64,000 bases of DNA, from assembly GCA_014155875.1 (NCBI GenBank), contig JACEFZ010027105.1:47501-111500 (forward strand). The letters run 5' to 3'. Below are positions 20,244-31,205 of this stretch, one piece after another (position 1 is the stretch's first letter; every line of letters starts with the position of its first letter). The DNA comes from Cepaea nemoralis. Its lineage: Eukaryota > Mollusca > Gastropoda > Stylommatophora > Helicidae. The notes beneath the pieces were generated by a model. That model had not been told where the DNA came from. It searched no databases and saw nothing but the letters and a program-made list of their open reading frames with translations. The position numbers and the translations under genes were made by a program.

Positions 20244-20669
20244 TTGCCTAATCCTGGGCTCGTTTATTATCTTAGGACAGATGCCAGCAGGATCTCCATC
20301 GCTGCAGTCCTAGGGCAATTTTATGAGGGCATCTTCCACCCGATTTGTTACGTGAGCCGTAAGATCACACCTGCCGAGTCCAGATATTCAATATCAGAAC
20401 TAGAAGCCCTAAGCGTCATCTATGCGGTGAGAAAGCTCCATCGATTTCTGGCAGGTGTACACTTCATTGTCCAGACAGATAATTCTCCCATTACAGTCAT
20501 CCAGTCCGGGGTGCACCGAAACGACCGGATATACAGGTGGTCTCTTATTTTGCAGAACTATACGTTTAGTATAGAACACATCAAGGGTAAAGACAACATT
20601 TTAGCTGATACCCTTAGTAGACCATCAGGGGTAGAAATACCCGAAAGTCCGCATATAGATAGAGAGTGA
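20244..20669 (+). CDS. Ty3/Gypsy RNase H domain, open frame
   Basis: This 141-aa frame holds a full Gypsy-type RNase H. It has YYLRTDASRISIAAVL (first Asp), PICYVSRKITPAESRYSISE with the catalytic Glu in SELEAL, IVQTDNSPIT (Asp) and the end IEHIKGKDNILADTLSR (last Asp). All four acidic ligands are in place. The domain would degrade RNA in RNA-DNA hybrids during reverse transcription. No integrase follows, although one would be expected within about 100 codons. Whether it is translated is unknown: the ATG is not in an obvious context and the RT upstream is broken. Confidence 0.85.
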   Translation: MPNPGLVYYLRTDASRISIAAVLGQFYEGIFHPICYVSRKITPAESRYSISELEALSVIYAVRKLHRFLAGVHFIVQTDNSPITVIQSGVHRNDRIYRWSLILQNYTFSIEHIKGKDNILADTLSRPSGVEIPESPHIDRE

Positions 20670-22861
20670 TAGTCAGTACATAAATAGATTACAATAATGT
20701 ATATAAAATGTGTTACATATACATCTACTTTATGTGCTAAATACTGATCCAAGTACAATGAACTATCAGGTGTCCGCAGACATGAACTAAAGAACTGTGC
20801 TGCAGAACGTAGATACTACCGTGTGTAATAGGACAGCTCATTTTCAACTAAGCTCCATTCCGGTGTATCATGTGTGTGAAATGCAGAGAACAGTGTCAGA
20901 ACAGTGCTTAATTATAGACACTAAAAAGACTGAGCTACGACACCAGCGAATCTCTACACGGGCACTACCGAGAAAACTCTAGTATGACTGTATAATGTAT
21001 TTCAGATACCCAGGCAAATTGTGTAGATTTATTATGCCTATACAACCAATGTGCAAACATGAAGGCAACTACTATCCTGAAGGAACTGAATACAGTGTAT
21101 ATAAACTTAATGTGATATGTAATTAAATATTTTAAAATAATGATAAATTAGAGATAGAATTAGGTAATATAATAATTCTCATTTAGTTAAATAGTTTAGG
21201 TAGTACAGGTAATTAACCCGGTTACTTAACTTAAATTTAAATTACAATATTAGATTAAACATAAATATAGTTAATTACATCATAATAAATTAAATTAAAA
21301 TAGTGATAGAAATAGCACCATTTAGATTGTGATATTTCATTTAACTGCAATATAGTTTAGCTTATTCCATCTTAGTGAAATCATACCATCGATCAAACAT
21401 TACCATTTATTAGTATTATCATTTTACATTACATAAGTGAACTTACATCATTTACACCATTTAGAGTAAGAACATCAATCATATAATTTCTTGTCAATTT
21501 AAAAAAATTAGGTAATATAGTGGTAGAAAAGTATATAATTTCTGTTCACATCATCCATTTAATTAAGGTACATAACTCACATCACATCATGTACAGTGAA
21601 ATAGTTAGATTACATCCCTTAGATTAGATAAACATATCAGATAATTAGCATGACAAAAGTTAGATAACACATCAAATACTGAGATATAGAAATAGGATTA
21701 CTATGTTATAGTGTAGAGTCTTAGATTAATGTAATATACTGTACGATGAGATCAAGGGGACAAATTATCAACACGGTCTCATCCATGTAAATATAGTGTA
21801 AATAGATGACTCGTGCAGCGACTTACGCACAGTCATTGGGCTCGACAGTCTCAAACTGCGCCGAATCTGTACAGTGTTACTCAAAGGTTTTTAAATAATC
21901 AGAAGAATGGGTATATAAGGATAAAAGATGTATGATAGAATTAGGAGTGAAAGGAGTATGACAGAAGTTTGAATGTGAAAACGAATGGAAGAGAGACAGG
22001 AGAGAGGGAGGTTAGTCAGCAAATTCTTCTGCTGCCTCGCTTAACTTTTAATATTTGTTTGTGTGATTGTTGTTTTTCGTTGGTGAACATGTGCTAGTGT
22101 GAATGTGTTGTCTGTAATATAGGTTAGAACTTAGATTACAGTATTTTGGGTTTCATAACCAGGGAATGTAGTCACGAATTAGTGTTATGCACCTATTTGT
22201 GGCCACATTGAACCAAATTATGACACTCAAAAAAACTAACATACATACACATACAAGTTATAAATATAGAGTAGGAATTAGATTAGTAGATTAATTACAT
22301 ACAAACACGCAAACAACCAGGAAAACAAACATATAAATTACATACACTTTTTGTAAATCAAAGGGAGATAACTTTGGGTCAGGGGACATAATAGACAACG
22401 AAAAACTATCTTAACAGTGAAATGGAACTTTACACGCGGAAGCGATGTAGGTAAAGCCTATCGCACACACTCTGGTATAATGGTTGTTAGATATTATATG
22501 GGGGACATGAAGCAATTCATGTGTTGACCCTAAGAAAGTCAACTTTGGATGGGTAGTAAGTTAATTTACTATGTGAGGGCAGGTCTTATAAGACAACGGT
22601 CCGGTTCAGACATACCTCTAATAAGTATAATATAGCATGTGAGAAAGGGCTCACGCCAACCAGTCAAGTTTGTGGCGATTGCCAGTAGCCAAGTAAAGTT
22701 TCGCTACATTGTGGTGAAAGTCAGTAGGAGTCTATTAGAATGCCCAAAGCCAGGTTATCTAGAGTCTTTGACAAAAATTAGAGACACTAATTTTTTAGAA
22801 ACCTCTTGCGTCACAACCAATGAGTGAAAGTTGGTGACGCAACACAGGAGGGGCGGGTGTG
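20670..22861 (+). other. non-coding interior of the LTR element with purine-rich end
   Basis: About 2.2 kb of AT-rich sequence with no integrase, envelope or other domain; the longest frame is 62 codons (22639-22827). The last bases, ACAGGAGGGGCGGG (22843-22857), form a plausible polypurine tract just before the 3' LTR. Confidence 0.6.
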
Positions 22862-23451
22862 TGTCAAAGACTTGAACACATCCCCTCAGCCAGGAAGAGC
22901 AGGTAATCTTAAAGAGGCCATGAGGGGATTCTGTGCCCGAGGCAAGGGCAGGGGAGATGAGGGAATAGGGTCAGGTTAACCATTCCCTCATGAGACACGC
23001 AGGCGTGGTTCAGAGAGTTAGCACTCTAACCACGATAAGCATCACGCCTCGTGGTAGCGGGAGAAGTTGAGTAGACACTCAACATGACACGTTTGCCATC
23101 AAGCGTGCCAGGTGAGGCAACACGCGTCAAGGTGAAGGTGACTCCGCGTGGTGTGTACCGGCTGGGGAAAAGATTGGCAGACGGGAGACAGGACGTGTCG
23201 AGTACACCTCGTTTAGAATAGAGCTAGGGTTTTGTTGTAACTACATAGATAGAAAGTAGCATAGTGGTTAGCTATTTGTGATAGAGGATTCTGTGGTAGA
23301 GTGTTATGTGTTTCATTAGCGACTGTTCACTGCTGTAGCGAGCCAATGGCAATAAACTGCACTATGTATTTTGCCTCCCACACGACTTGCAAGCATTCTT
23401 GTATTGGTGTGAGAGAAGTACCCGATGAGGCCTGTCAGTGAGTTGTTGACA
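22862..23451 (+). repeat. 3' LTR, 590 bp
   Basis: Same length and ends as 18224-18813, with about three substitutions. Confidence 0.95.
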
Positions 23452-23456
23452 CAGTA
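23452..23456 (+). other. target-site duplication (right), CAGTA
   Basis: Exact repeat of 18219-18223. Confidence 0.9.
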
Positions 23457-23830
23457 TATGTTTCTAATAAGTCTAATGCCTTTCCCATCAATTTGTAGAT
23501 CTGCAAGCATATCTACTATGTTGACATGTCTTCCTCTATCGAAAGCCTTTGTGTAGTCAATAAAGCAAAGATGTATATCTTTGTTTACTTCTATAGAACG
23601 TTCAATAGCTGATCGCAGCATATATACAGCATTACTTTACCCTTTCCTTTTACAAACCCACATTGTTCTTCTCCTATTTCATGTTGTATTTTCTTCCCCA
23701 CTCTTTGCATGATAATTCGTAGCAGAATCTTGGCGATGTGACTCATTATACTAATTGTTCTATGTTGATCACATTCCAAGGCTTCTGATTTCTTTGGGAT
23801 TGCAATAAATACAGAATTACATAATTCAGA
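23457..23830 (-). pseudogene. LINE reverse transcriptase, family B, 5' half
   Basis: Minus-strand motifs in order: VFIAIPKK and RTISIMSHIAKILLRIIM (near 23730-23810), IGEEQCGFVKGKG (near 23650), then, after a frameshift, MLRSAIERSIEV and the catalytic block CFIDYTKAFD (near 23550). The domain ends at 23457, where the LTR element begins. It is the upstream part of the RT at 17277-18223. Confidence 0.8.
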
Positions 23831-24220
23831 CATTCCCATACGTCCTCCGTCCCCTCGTTCAACAGCCAACGAACAGTCATACTACTAATCGTTCCCACTG
23901 CTATCTGATTAAAAGTTCTCCTGGTCTTCCCTCTCAGTTTTGAGATTCATCCAGAACCTCTGCCGATCCCCTGCAATCTCATTCTTTCCACATATGGGTT
24001 CTCAATCTGTTCCTCCGCCTTCTCCACCCGGTCCCACAAGCGCACGACCACCTCCTCTTGTCCATAGGCAAACTGCCATCAAGAGGTGCGTTCCCTGCTA
24101 TCCTATCAGCTTGTTCATTCCTCCGTACCCTCGCATGGCCAGGGCAAAATATCCACACAATTCCCACAATCTGTGACCTCTGAAGCGACGAGAGCCATTC
24201 CACACGAAACATGGTGACTT
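23831..24220 (-). pseudogene. RNase H domain fragment of a retroelement
   Basis: The minus strand encodes FCPGHARVRRNEQADRIAG, the C-terminal part of a cellular-type RNase H (GHxxVxxNExAD) with the last catalytic Asp. A region resembling SKLRGKTRRTFNQIAVGTIS then TVRWLLNEGTEDVWEC follows. It abuts the family B reverse transcriptase near 23830. Related fragments lie at 29315-30195 and 53435-53765. Confidence 0.65.
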
Positions 24221-24446
24221 GATCTATTCCATATTCTTCTATCTAAGACATCACCCGATAATAAGCCCTAGAACATGTTTTAAGCTAAAATTAATATAAG
24301 ACCTGGTCTTATTTTCGAGGTAACAAGTACTTTGTAAAATGGGACTCTTGTTGCAATGTTTAATGTATGACACATTCAGTGATACGGGTAAACTTGTATA
24401 AATAAAACTAAGTGTGCACGAGACAAGATAAAAAAAAAATAGTACC

Positions 24447-24740
24447 ATGACCGGCCTTTTGGCTAAGATCAAAGTGTAGATTTACTGTACGGCGAGGAAC
24501 CACCAGTCTGCACACCGATAAGCCAGACATGGGACAACGGATACTCACGCAAACCTCAGGTCCTGTATGATATCACACTGATGTTGGACAACAGGATGCC
24601 TTCATCCGACATACAGGACTTCGCGTTGGAGCTCAAGCCAACGAACACAAGCAAGCAAGCAAGCATCTGTACTTGATCTGGTCAGGGTGCAGAGGCGGTC
24701 ATTCAAACTATCAACCCTAATCACCAAATCACTACCCACT
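24447..24740 (+). mobile_element. U2 snRNA-headed SINE-like repeat, copy 1, interrupted
   Basis: It starts CCGGCCTTTTGGCTAAGATC then AAAGTGTAGAT, matching the 5' region of U2 snRNA almost base for base. It resumes at 24667 with CTGTACTTGATCTGGTCAGG. The interruption (24491-24666) is flanked by CTGTAC on both sides. Copies 2 and 3 (27745-28030) show the uninterrupted arrangement. Confidence 0.65.
24491..24666. mobile_element. 176-bp insertion within the U2-headed repeat
   Basis: The segment is flanked by CTGTAC at 24485-24490 and 24667-24672. The U2-headed copy at 27903 lacks it. It ends in AAGCAAGCAAGCAAGCAT. The family is not recognised. Confidence 0.5.
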
Positions 24741-25420
24741 AATGCTGGCAGGCGAGCGTGGATAGATCACAATGGGCCGAAAGGCGCACAATGGTTTAAA
24801 GAAGCCCTTAAAAATTGATTCAGTGATACCGTTAAACTTATTTGAATAAAACTAAGTGTAAATGAGAATACTTGGAATATGAAAGAATTTCTATTGAAAG
24901 ATTTTGGTATGCATGAGAGCGAATGATTAGTCCATTACCATCATCAGTTAATGTGTAGTTAATTACACCATGCCATGAATGAAATATTATCACCTGCGTA
25001 TAAATGTAGTTGTATTCATAAATGTAAAAAAACAAAACAAAAAAAGACACTTGTAAATACACACTGTTTTGTACGATTCCAAATTTTAAAAAAATAAGTC
25101 TTTTATTTCGTACAAGGTGCGTTGTATGTTTTCCTTTACATTTTAGAATAAAACTAGTACATTCATATACAAATGAAAATACTGCATTCATGGCATTGTG
25201 CAATTACCTACACATTACTTGATGCTTATGATGACGATGATGGTGAAGGTCGATTAACCCTCTGCTCTCATGCATACATTTTCTCATACTCTCAGCATTC
25301 TCACTCACACCTAGTTTTTATTTAAACAAGTTTAACGATATAATTGAATAGGTCATACATTAAACATTGCAACTAGCGTCACATATTATAAAGTTAATGT
25401 GAAAACAAATATGTGTGGCG
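24741..25420. other. AT-rich sequence without recognised gene
   Basis: The only long frame is a hydrophobic 121-codon minus-strand frame (24838-25203) whose composition follows the AT bias. I see no domain. Confidence 0.4.
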
Positions 25421-25548
<128 letters not shown>

Positions 25549-25640
25549 ATTGAATTGAATTGATCTTTATTTTCAAAGGGTAACAAATTGGGCGCATAGG
25601 CCCGTCTTACATTCAGTCCTTCCAATCATTCATCTCTCGT
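25549..25640 (-). repeat. possible 3' end of a retroelement
   Basis: On the minus strand GGACTGAATGTAAGACGGGC is followed by AAAATAAAGATCAATTCAAT, a 3'-end-like polyadenylation signal with an ATTCA repeat tail. Only this short end is seen. Confidence 0.35.
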
Positions 25641-25737
25641 TCATCAACAGTACATGATGCGTTCACATAGGAAAAAAACATTGTCAAATGAATGTTGTCA
25701 TAAAGAATGCATATTTTCATGTTATGTGACGCATCCC

Positions 25738-26001
25738 CCCTCCCACACACACATCGCGCACCAACCCACACACACATCTCTCACCTACTCACACATCACC
25801 TACCCATACTCACACATCCCCCACCCACCACACATCCCCCACATACCCCACTCATCCCTGCAACCACTCACAGATCTCGCACCCACCCAAACACACATCC
25901 CTCACCCACCCACACGCATCTTTCCACCCACCCACATACACATATCTCACCCACCCATTCACATCTTTCTACCCACTCACACATACATCAATCTACTCAA
26001 G

Positions 26002-26053
<52 letters not shown>

Positions 26054-27062
26054 ATCCATCCACTCACACAACCTCCAACCACACACACATACCCCTCACA
26101 CACGCACATCCTGTACCAACACACACATATATCTCACCCACTCACACATCAACCACCCATACCCACACATCTTTCCATCCACACACGCATTTCCCCACCC
26201 ACCCACACATTTCACAACCACCCACACACCCCAACAACCACACACACATCCCCCACCGACACACATTCCCCACCAAAACATACATCTCCCACGCAAACAC
26301 ACATCCCCCACACACACATCCCCCACCTACCAACACCCACACATCCCACTACCCACCAACACCCACGCAAACACACAAACCCATCCCTCACCAACCCACA
26401 CGCCCCATCCATACTCACATCCCTCCACCCACCAACCCACTCATCTCCGCACCCACCTACACATTCCCCACAAACCCACACATCCTATACCTCCCCACCC
26501 ACCCAGTCACACATCTCCCCACCCACACACTTCTCCCATACTCCAACACACTTCTCCCACCCAACGTCATACCTCCACAATCCACACATACACCCCCTAT
26601 CCACACATTCCCTCACCCACACACAAACACCGACCCACACACACACACACATCCCCAACCAACACAATTCTTCCATCCATATACACATCAGCCACACCCA
26701 CCCCCAACCCATACACACATCCCCCACCATCCCTACATACATCCCCACACACCCATCCACATACCCCCCCCCCAACAAATCCCCACCCACACATCCACAC
26801 CCCCACCCACCAATACCCACCCACTCACACACATTCCTCGTCCACACTGACACCCTCACCGACCCACTCACATTTCCACCCAGAAACATCCCTCATCCAC
26901 ACACATATTCCACCACCCAGCAACACATCTCTCCACCCACCCACCTAGCCACACACAATTCCCCACCAACACATACATACCCCCACACAATACCCCCACT
27001 CACAAACTCAACCCCTAACACAAACACAATCCTCACATCTAGACACAGACATAATGTCTCAA
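25738..27062 (+). repeat. CCCACACA-rich low-complexity tract
   Basis: 1.3 kb is made almost only of C and A with scattered T, built from CACCCACACATC-like units and including a perfect CA run at 26005-26051. The long Thr/His/Pro frame on plus and Gly/Cys/Val/Trp frames on minus are repeat translations. Similar tracts are at 27418-27735 and 41465-41990. Confidence 0.9.
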
Positions 27063-27395
27063 ACAATCACTAAAGCTAATGTGAACAAACTTCCACACTT
27101 TACACACACCTACACTGACGATTATCGTGAGCATTCTCACAAACATGTAAAAAATGGAGAGCAAATTATGCACATAGATTGTGTAGCGTAAACAAATAGT
27201 GATGCTATACAATAAGTTGATTCCTAAAATTGATATAAACATGATAGAATAAGCAGTGCACACATTTTTGTCTGTATGTGTTAGAAAATCAAGTGGCAGT
27301 AAAAATGATATTTATGATGAGTATATAGAAAAAAAATATGGAATAGCACGTCACATGATATATATGCGCTCAACAATCTCTATCTGTCTTTCTTT
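27063..27395. other. AT-rich sequence, no feature seen
   Basis: Separates two CCCACACA-rich tracts. No frame or repeat match was recognised. Confidence 0.4.
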
Positions 27396-27417
27396 TTGTT
27401 TTTGTTTTTATTTCTTT

Positions 27418-27735
27418 CACACACACTAGCTCTCTCGTTGTCTCATCCCCCACCCACACACCCATCCTCCACCCGCCAACACACACCACTCACATATCCT
27501 CCAACACCAACCCACACACCCCCAACCACCCAGCCAAACACACACCTCCCACCCACTCACACCCCACCACCCACATATAACCCACACACATCCCCCACCC
27601 ACACACATCTTCCCACACACAGATACATCCCTTACCCATACACTCATCCCCCACACAAATTTATCCACTCACGTGCTAATCCCACAACCACTCACACCTA
27701 CACATCCGCCACCCACCCATCAACACAAACAGAGA
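27418..27735 (+). repeat. CCCACACA-rich low-complexity tract
   Basis: Same composition as 25738-27062; it ends just before the U2-headed SINE copies. Confidence 0.9.
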
Positions 27736-27744
27736 GAGAAGCTA

Positions 27745-27890
27745 AGGTCAAAGTGTAGTTATCTGCACATTGATCTACCCACAATCACCAGTAGAGGCGG
27801 ACATCCGAAGGACACATAGGGACTTGAAACCTTGTGGGGTATCTTCGGCCCCTGGGGATCCATTGAGCCCTATGATTAAAAACAAGAATA
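27745..27890 (+). mobile_element. U2 snRNA-headed SINE-like repeat, copy 2
   Basis: It starts GCTAAGGTCAAAGTGTAGTT (U2-like, first bases missing), then ATTGATCT. The body ends GGCCCCTGGGGATCC, ATTGAGCCCTA and an AAAACAAGAATAACAAC tail. The tail matches copy 3 directly downstream. Confidence 0.65.
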
Positions 27891-28030
27891 ACAACTGTAG
27901 ACTAAGATCAAAGTGTAGATTTATCTTCACTTGATCTGGTGTGGGGTTCCAATTAGACGGACCTGGAACTTTATCGGGCGGCCCTTCCCCCCTGGGAAAC
28001 CTTGAGCCCTAAAAAAACAACAACATACAA
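27891..28030 (+). mobile_element. U2 snRNA-headed SINE-like repeat, copy 3
   Basis: CTAAGATCAAAGTGTAGATT is followed by CACTTGATCTGGTGTGGGG. A body with GGCGGCCCTTCCCCCCTGGG and CTTGAGCCCTAAAAAAACAA follows, closing with an A-rich tail. About 140 bp, in tandem with copy 2. Confidence 0.7.
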
Positions 28031-28107
28031 ACAAAGAAATAAATCCATTTGCATGCGATGAAGGTGTTACCCAGTGCAGCTAACTTCACACTGTGTTTGT
28101 CTGTTTT

Positions 28108-28345
28108 GTTTGTTCTCTCTCTCTCTTTCTCTCTCGCTCTCTCTCTCTCTATCTCATTCTCTCTCTTTCATGCTGTCACTATCTGTCTCAATCTCTCTCT
28201 CCCATGTTCCCAGTCTCCCTCTCATTCTCCCTTTCTCTGTGTCATTCTCTCCTTCTTTCTCTAATTCTAATTTCTCTGTCTCATTCTCCCGCTCTCTGAC
28301 AATGTCTTTCTCACCATCTATCTCCGTTCCCCTCTCTCATTCTCC
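28108..28345 (+). repeat. CT-rich low-complexity tract
   Basis: TCTCTC and TCTCATTCTCC units with interruptions. The Ser/Leu frames here are spurious. Confidence 0.85.
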
Positions 28346-28439
28346 ATCCCCCTCCAACGTTAGACGAATTGAAGTAACCAGTACTGATGCCGCCTAAACT
28401 AACAATGTTTGAAGCTAAACAAATATGGACCCGTAGAAG

Positions 28440-28740
28440 ACCAACAACAACAAAATGCCTATAGGCGTGGGCAGTCACGGTTCGCGCCTTGGATCAGATC
28501 TGTGCTCTTGCTCCGATTATGTTATGTGACCAAGCCACCTATTCACACATCTCTTTGCCTTCCATCTGCTCTTTCCCTATCAAGTTTACTAGATATCACC
28601 AAGTTGTCAAGGTTGTTTCTGGTCCCAATGTACCCAACTAGAAAACCTCGACTTGATACGCCTAATTTCTCTAATCACTTTACGGTTTACATTTGCTTCG
28701 TGTGGAACTCTCGCATTCTTTTTTTTCTGTCTGCGCAGCC
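28440..28740 (-). pseudogene. LINE C-terminal fragment related to family B
   Basis: On the minus strand KVIREIRRIKSR, then (frame-shifted) GTRNNLDNLVIS and KLDRERADGRQR parallel the family B order LVREIRRR, RNDLENLVTIGKIEGKRPKG at 17390-17510. It is decayed and 5'-truncated. Confidence 0.5.
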
Positions 28741-29314
28741 AAGGCCATGTGAAATCATATGAGTGGATGGGGCTGCAGATCCGCCGACAGATTGTGGTTG
28801 GTTAGTCTTAAGTTGGTGACGACAGACTCAGGATCTCTTAACTGATTCAGTGCCAAACAAAAAGTAGGCTTGTTACCAGACATGGTACACAATCACATGA
28901 ACAAGTATTACAATGGTATTTCCGTTCACTGAGCATTGAAATTGAGGAGGATACCAAGAAACGAAACAAATAACATGATGACCCTAGCATGGTGGTATAT
29001 CGCCCTTCTGTCCAAATGGCAGGTCATATGTGACGATATATTATCCGTCAGCATTGTATCAGTTAATCTCTTCGTTCTCCCGATGTGCCTCTCGCTCATG
29101 TCTGACCGTGCCAATTCTTACACCCGAGGCTCTCATTCTGAACGACGATGTGGATGGATTCACTGACGTCAAATTCCTCCGCTCTCGACATCTGTATGAG
29201 ACTATACCCACGCGGCACAACAAACACACGATTCAGCGGTAAATCGACGATACAACCATCTTAGGACCCATCCCGTTCAGAATTAGCATCGGGCTTAGTT
29301 GAGTTAAGTTGACC
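28741..29314. other. decayed repeat sequence, probably retroelement-derived
   Basis: Short minus-strand frames (28926-29114) adjoin the RNase H fragment and may be its 3' region. I cannot assign them with confidence. Confidence 0.3.
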
Positions 29315-30195
29315 TGAATTGAGTTCCAATACTAATGGAGTCTGTTACAGCCTGATTATATATCCGTCTCGCTTTACCTCTGAGTGACGACTGTCTACCA
29401 GATCCCCTGTCCACCCCTTGCTGCTGCATTCTCTCTACACCAGTGGTTCTCAACCGGTGGGGAATTCCCCCCTCCCGAGGGGGGAATTTTAAAGTTTCCG
29501 GGGGGGGGGGGGAATTAAGATTATTTCAAGATCGCGTTAATACAAGAACCAATTACTTGATATTGTTTTTCCCTAAATACTTTATGGTTCTGTACGTCTC
29601 ACCCTTTTGAAATTCATTTTATAACGTAAGTAGACCCGCAAATCACGTTTTATGTAGACGTCTAGACTTGTTTTAGTATGTGCTATTAAATTTAGCTTCC
29701 ATTATTACGTATACTGTGACGTTATGAAAATATGGTGAAGGGGGGCACGGGCCAAAAAAGGTTGAAAACCACTGCTCTGGACGATCATAGTCTATCTGTT
29801 CTTCTGTATTAATCATATTCTCTCAGAGGGCCTTCACTACATCTGCCTTATCATGCATCATATCACTCCTTAATGATACGGCACCAGACAATCTGTTCGC
29901 CTGTTCATTTCCAACCACACAAGTGTCCTGGAGGAAAGATCCAGCGAATACTCACAACCCACGACCTCCGAATCGATGCATGCCAGTATTCACCTGTGCC
30001 AGCATGCTTTGTGAATCAGTTACAATGACAACATGCGTATACAGTTTATTCTCCAACCAGCGGAAAACTGCAATAGCCGCCTCCACCTTCATTATCAGAC
30101 TTGAGGTTCTGATGTCATATGCCAAGCTATCATTGACCAAACATTGGCCATTTTCTTTGCTATGAATCCTCAGACACTTGTTTTTGCTTCATTAC
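29315..30195 (-). pseudogene. RNase H-containing retroelement fragment, split by a hAT MITE
   Basis: From right to left on the minus strand: KVEAAIAVFRWLENKLYTHV and VIVTDSQSMLAQV (catalytic TDSQ, near 30010), then NEQANRLSGAVSLR and MMHDKADVVKALRE (near 29830-29915). Beyond the MITE come QQQGVDRGSG and SLRGKARRIYNQAVTDSISI (29330-29430). It is the C-terminal half of a retroelement RNase H plus following codons, with frameshifts. The same order is seen at 23831-24220 and 53435-53765. Confidence 0.65.
29441..29774. mobile_element. hAT-type MITE, 334 bp
   Basis: The ends are CAGTGGTTCTCAACC and GGTTGAAAACCACTG, inverted repeats of the CAG-NG hAT type. Flanks CTCTACAC (29433-29440) and CTCTGGAC (29775-29782) are an 8-bp duplication with two mismatches. 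It has no transposase. It interrupts the RNase H fragment. Confidence 0.8.
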
Positions 30196-30233
30196 ACACA
30201 AAGCCATCTGTATATATAATTACATCGCTAACA

Positions 30234-30257
30234 GGGGGGGGGGGGGGGGGGGGGGGG
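30234..30257 (+). repeat. poly-G run
   Basis: 24 consecutive G residues, a candidate assembly or replication problem site. Confidence 0.9.
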
Positions 30258-30289
30258 CAATATTAAAATAACTGCAGCGTGTTAAAGTT

Positions 30290-30424
30290 ATTTGTATGTA
30301 TTTTACTGGACGCCAACATTGTTCTTATTTTTGTGTGTCTAATTTTCTAGGAAGTTTTACGTTCAGTAGTTTGTAATTACGTCCTGCACGATCGGTACTC
30401 ACACCGTTGTGAAAATCAACGCAA
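30290..30424 (-). mobile_element. SINE1 copy, left arm of an inverted pair
   Basis: Reverse-orientation SINE1 landmarks: TTTACTGGACGCCAACATTG, GTTTTACGTTCAGTAGTTTG, GATCGGTACTCACACCGTTG and AAAATCAACGC. Confidence 0.7.
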
Positions 30425-30628
30425 GACGGTCTATTTCCAAATCGTCTGAGCTAACACAGCTGCGGGCAAGTTGGCAGCCGGCCGCCCTACGTTGGTTTTC
30501 AAACAATGGACTGAATGCCGGTCGTTCAGAAAGCAATGGCACACTACTGAATATACACTTGCCAAGAAATCACAAACAACCAAGAAATACTGGGGTTGAC
30601 TGGGACGTCTTGTAAAGGATATGCAATT
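30425..30628 (+). mobile_element. SINE1 copy, right arm of an inverted pair
   Basis: It carries ACAGCTGCGGGCAAGTTGGC, GCCGGTCGTTCAGAAAGCAA and GGGGTTGACTGGGACGTC with AAAGGATATG. It abuts a reverse copy. Confidence 0.75.
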
Positions 30629-30974
30629 AACTTTATTTTAAATGGGGGTGGGGAGGATAACATGCAATGAAATCTATACTCTTGCTTTTCATTCATAGTT
30701 TTTTTACATTTTCACCGGGAGCGCGGATCCATAGGCCGTGAGCGTGGTATGAGGAAGGCAACCTACAGCGACCTCTATTGGATCTAGCTAGCCACCGAGG
30801 CGAAGGCGACACTGAGGCAAACTGCCAGGGGAAGAAGCTGGCTTTCTCCCGGTCAGTTACAGTGCAGTGATAACGCTGATAGATGCACCTGATGCTCAAT
30901 ATTCGCCCTCCGAGGGTGGCATGGCTTCTGGGCAGACACACTTAGCAATGTCGATATGGGATAAAGACGGGAGT

Positions 30975-31205
30975 TTTCGTGGCGAAAGAGTCAAGCCGTT
31001 TGACTCGGGCTCCGAAGGATGTGGGTTCGATTCCGGGCCTCGTCCTTCGGTTCTCGAGTGAATTTTTTCGGAGACTCTTGTGGGTCGTCGCTGGAGCTAC
31101 GGAGTTCGTGCTTTGTGCGACACTTTCCGCGCTGCGGAAAGAGACCGAGCCATATGGGATAAAACCCGGTGCAATGAAGTCGACCCTGTCGATTTTTAAG
31201 CGACT
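30975..31205 (+). mobile_element. SINE2 copy, full length
   Basis: The tRNA-like head has TCGTGGCGAAAGAGTC (A box) and GTGGGTTCGATTCCGGGC (B box). The body has CGTCGCTGGAGCTACGGAGT and GTGCTTTGTGCGACACTTTC, and the end is CATATGGGATAAAACCCGGT then GCAATGAAGTCGA. It is the best reference copy of SINE2 here, about 230 bp. Confidence 0.8.

Larger units (their letters stand above)
18224..23451 (+). mobile_element. complete non-autonomous Ty3/Gypsy-derived LTR element (5.2 kb)
   Basis: Two 590-bp LTRs (18224-18813 and 22862-23451), each TG...CA, flank a 4.05-kb interior. A 5-bp CAGTA duplication lies on both sides. By eye the LTRs differ at about three positions, so insertion is recent. The interior carries three PBS-like tandem units, a broken RT end and one open RNase H frame. 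I find no Gag, protease or integrase. It must have been moved by enzymes from elsewhere. It sits inside a LINE reverse transcriptase. It resembles large-internal-region non-autonomous elements (LARD type) except for the retained RNase H. Confidence 0.9.

Noticed and set aside
24463..24485. functional U2 snRNA gene
   Set aside because: Only the first ~35 bases match U2; the Sm site and later stem-loops are absent and the same head recurs on a shared non-U2 body.
25654..27073. 398- and 340-codon Thr/His/Pro-rich frames, mucin-like at first sight
   Set aside because: They are made of CCCACACA low-complexity DNA, open in several frames on both strands, with no signal peptide or splice context.
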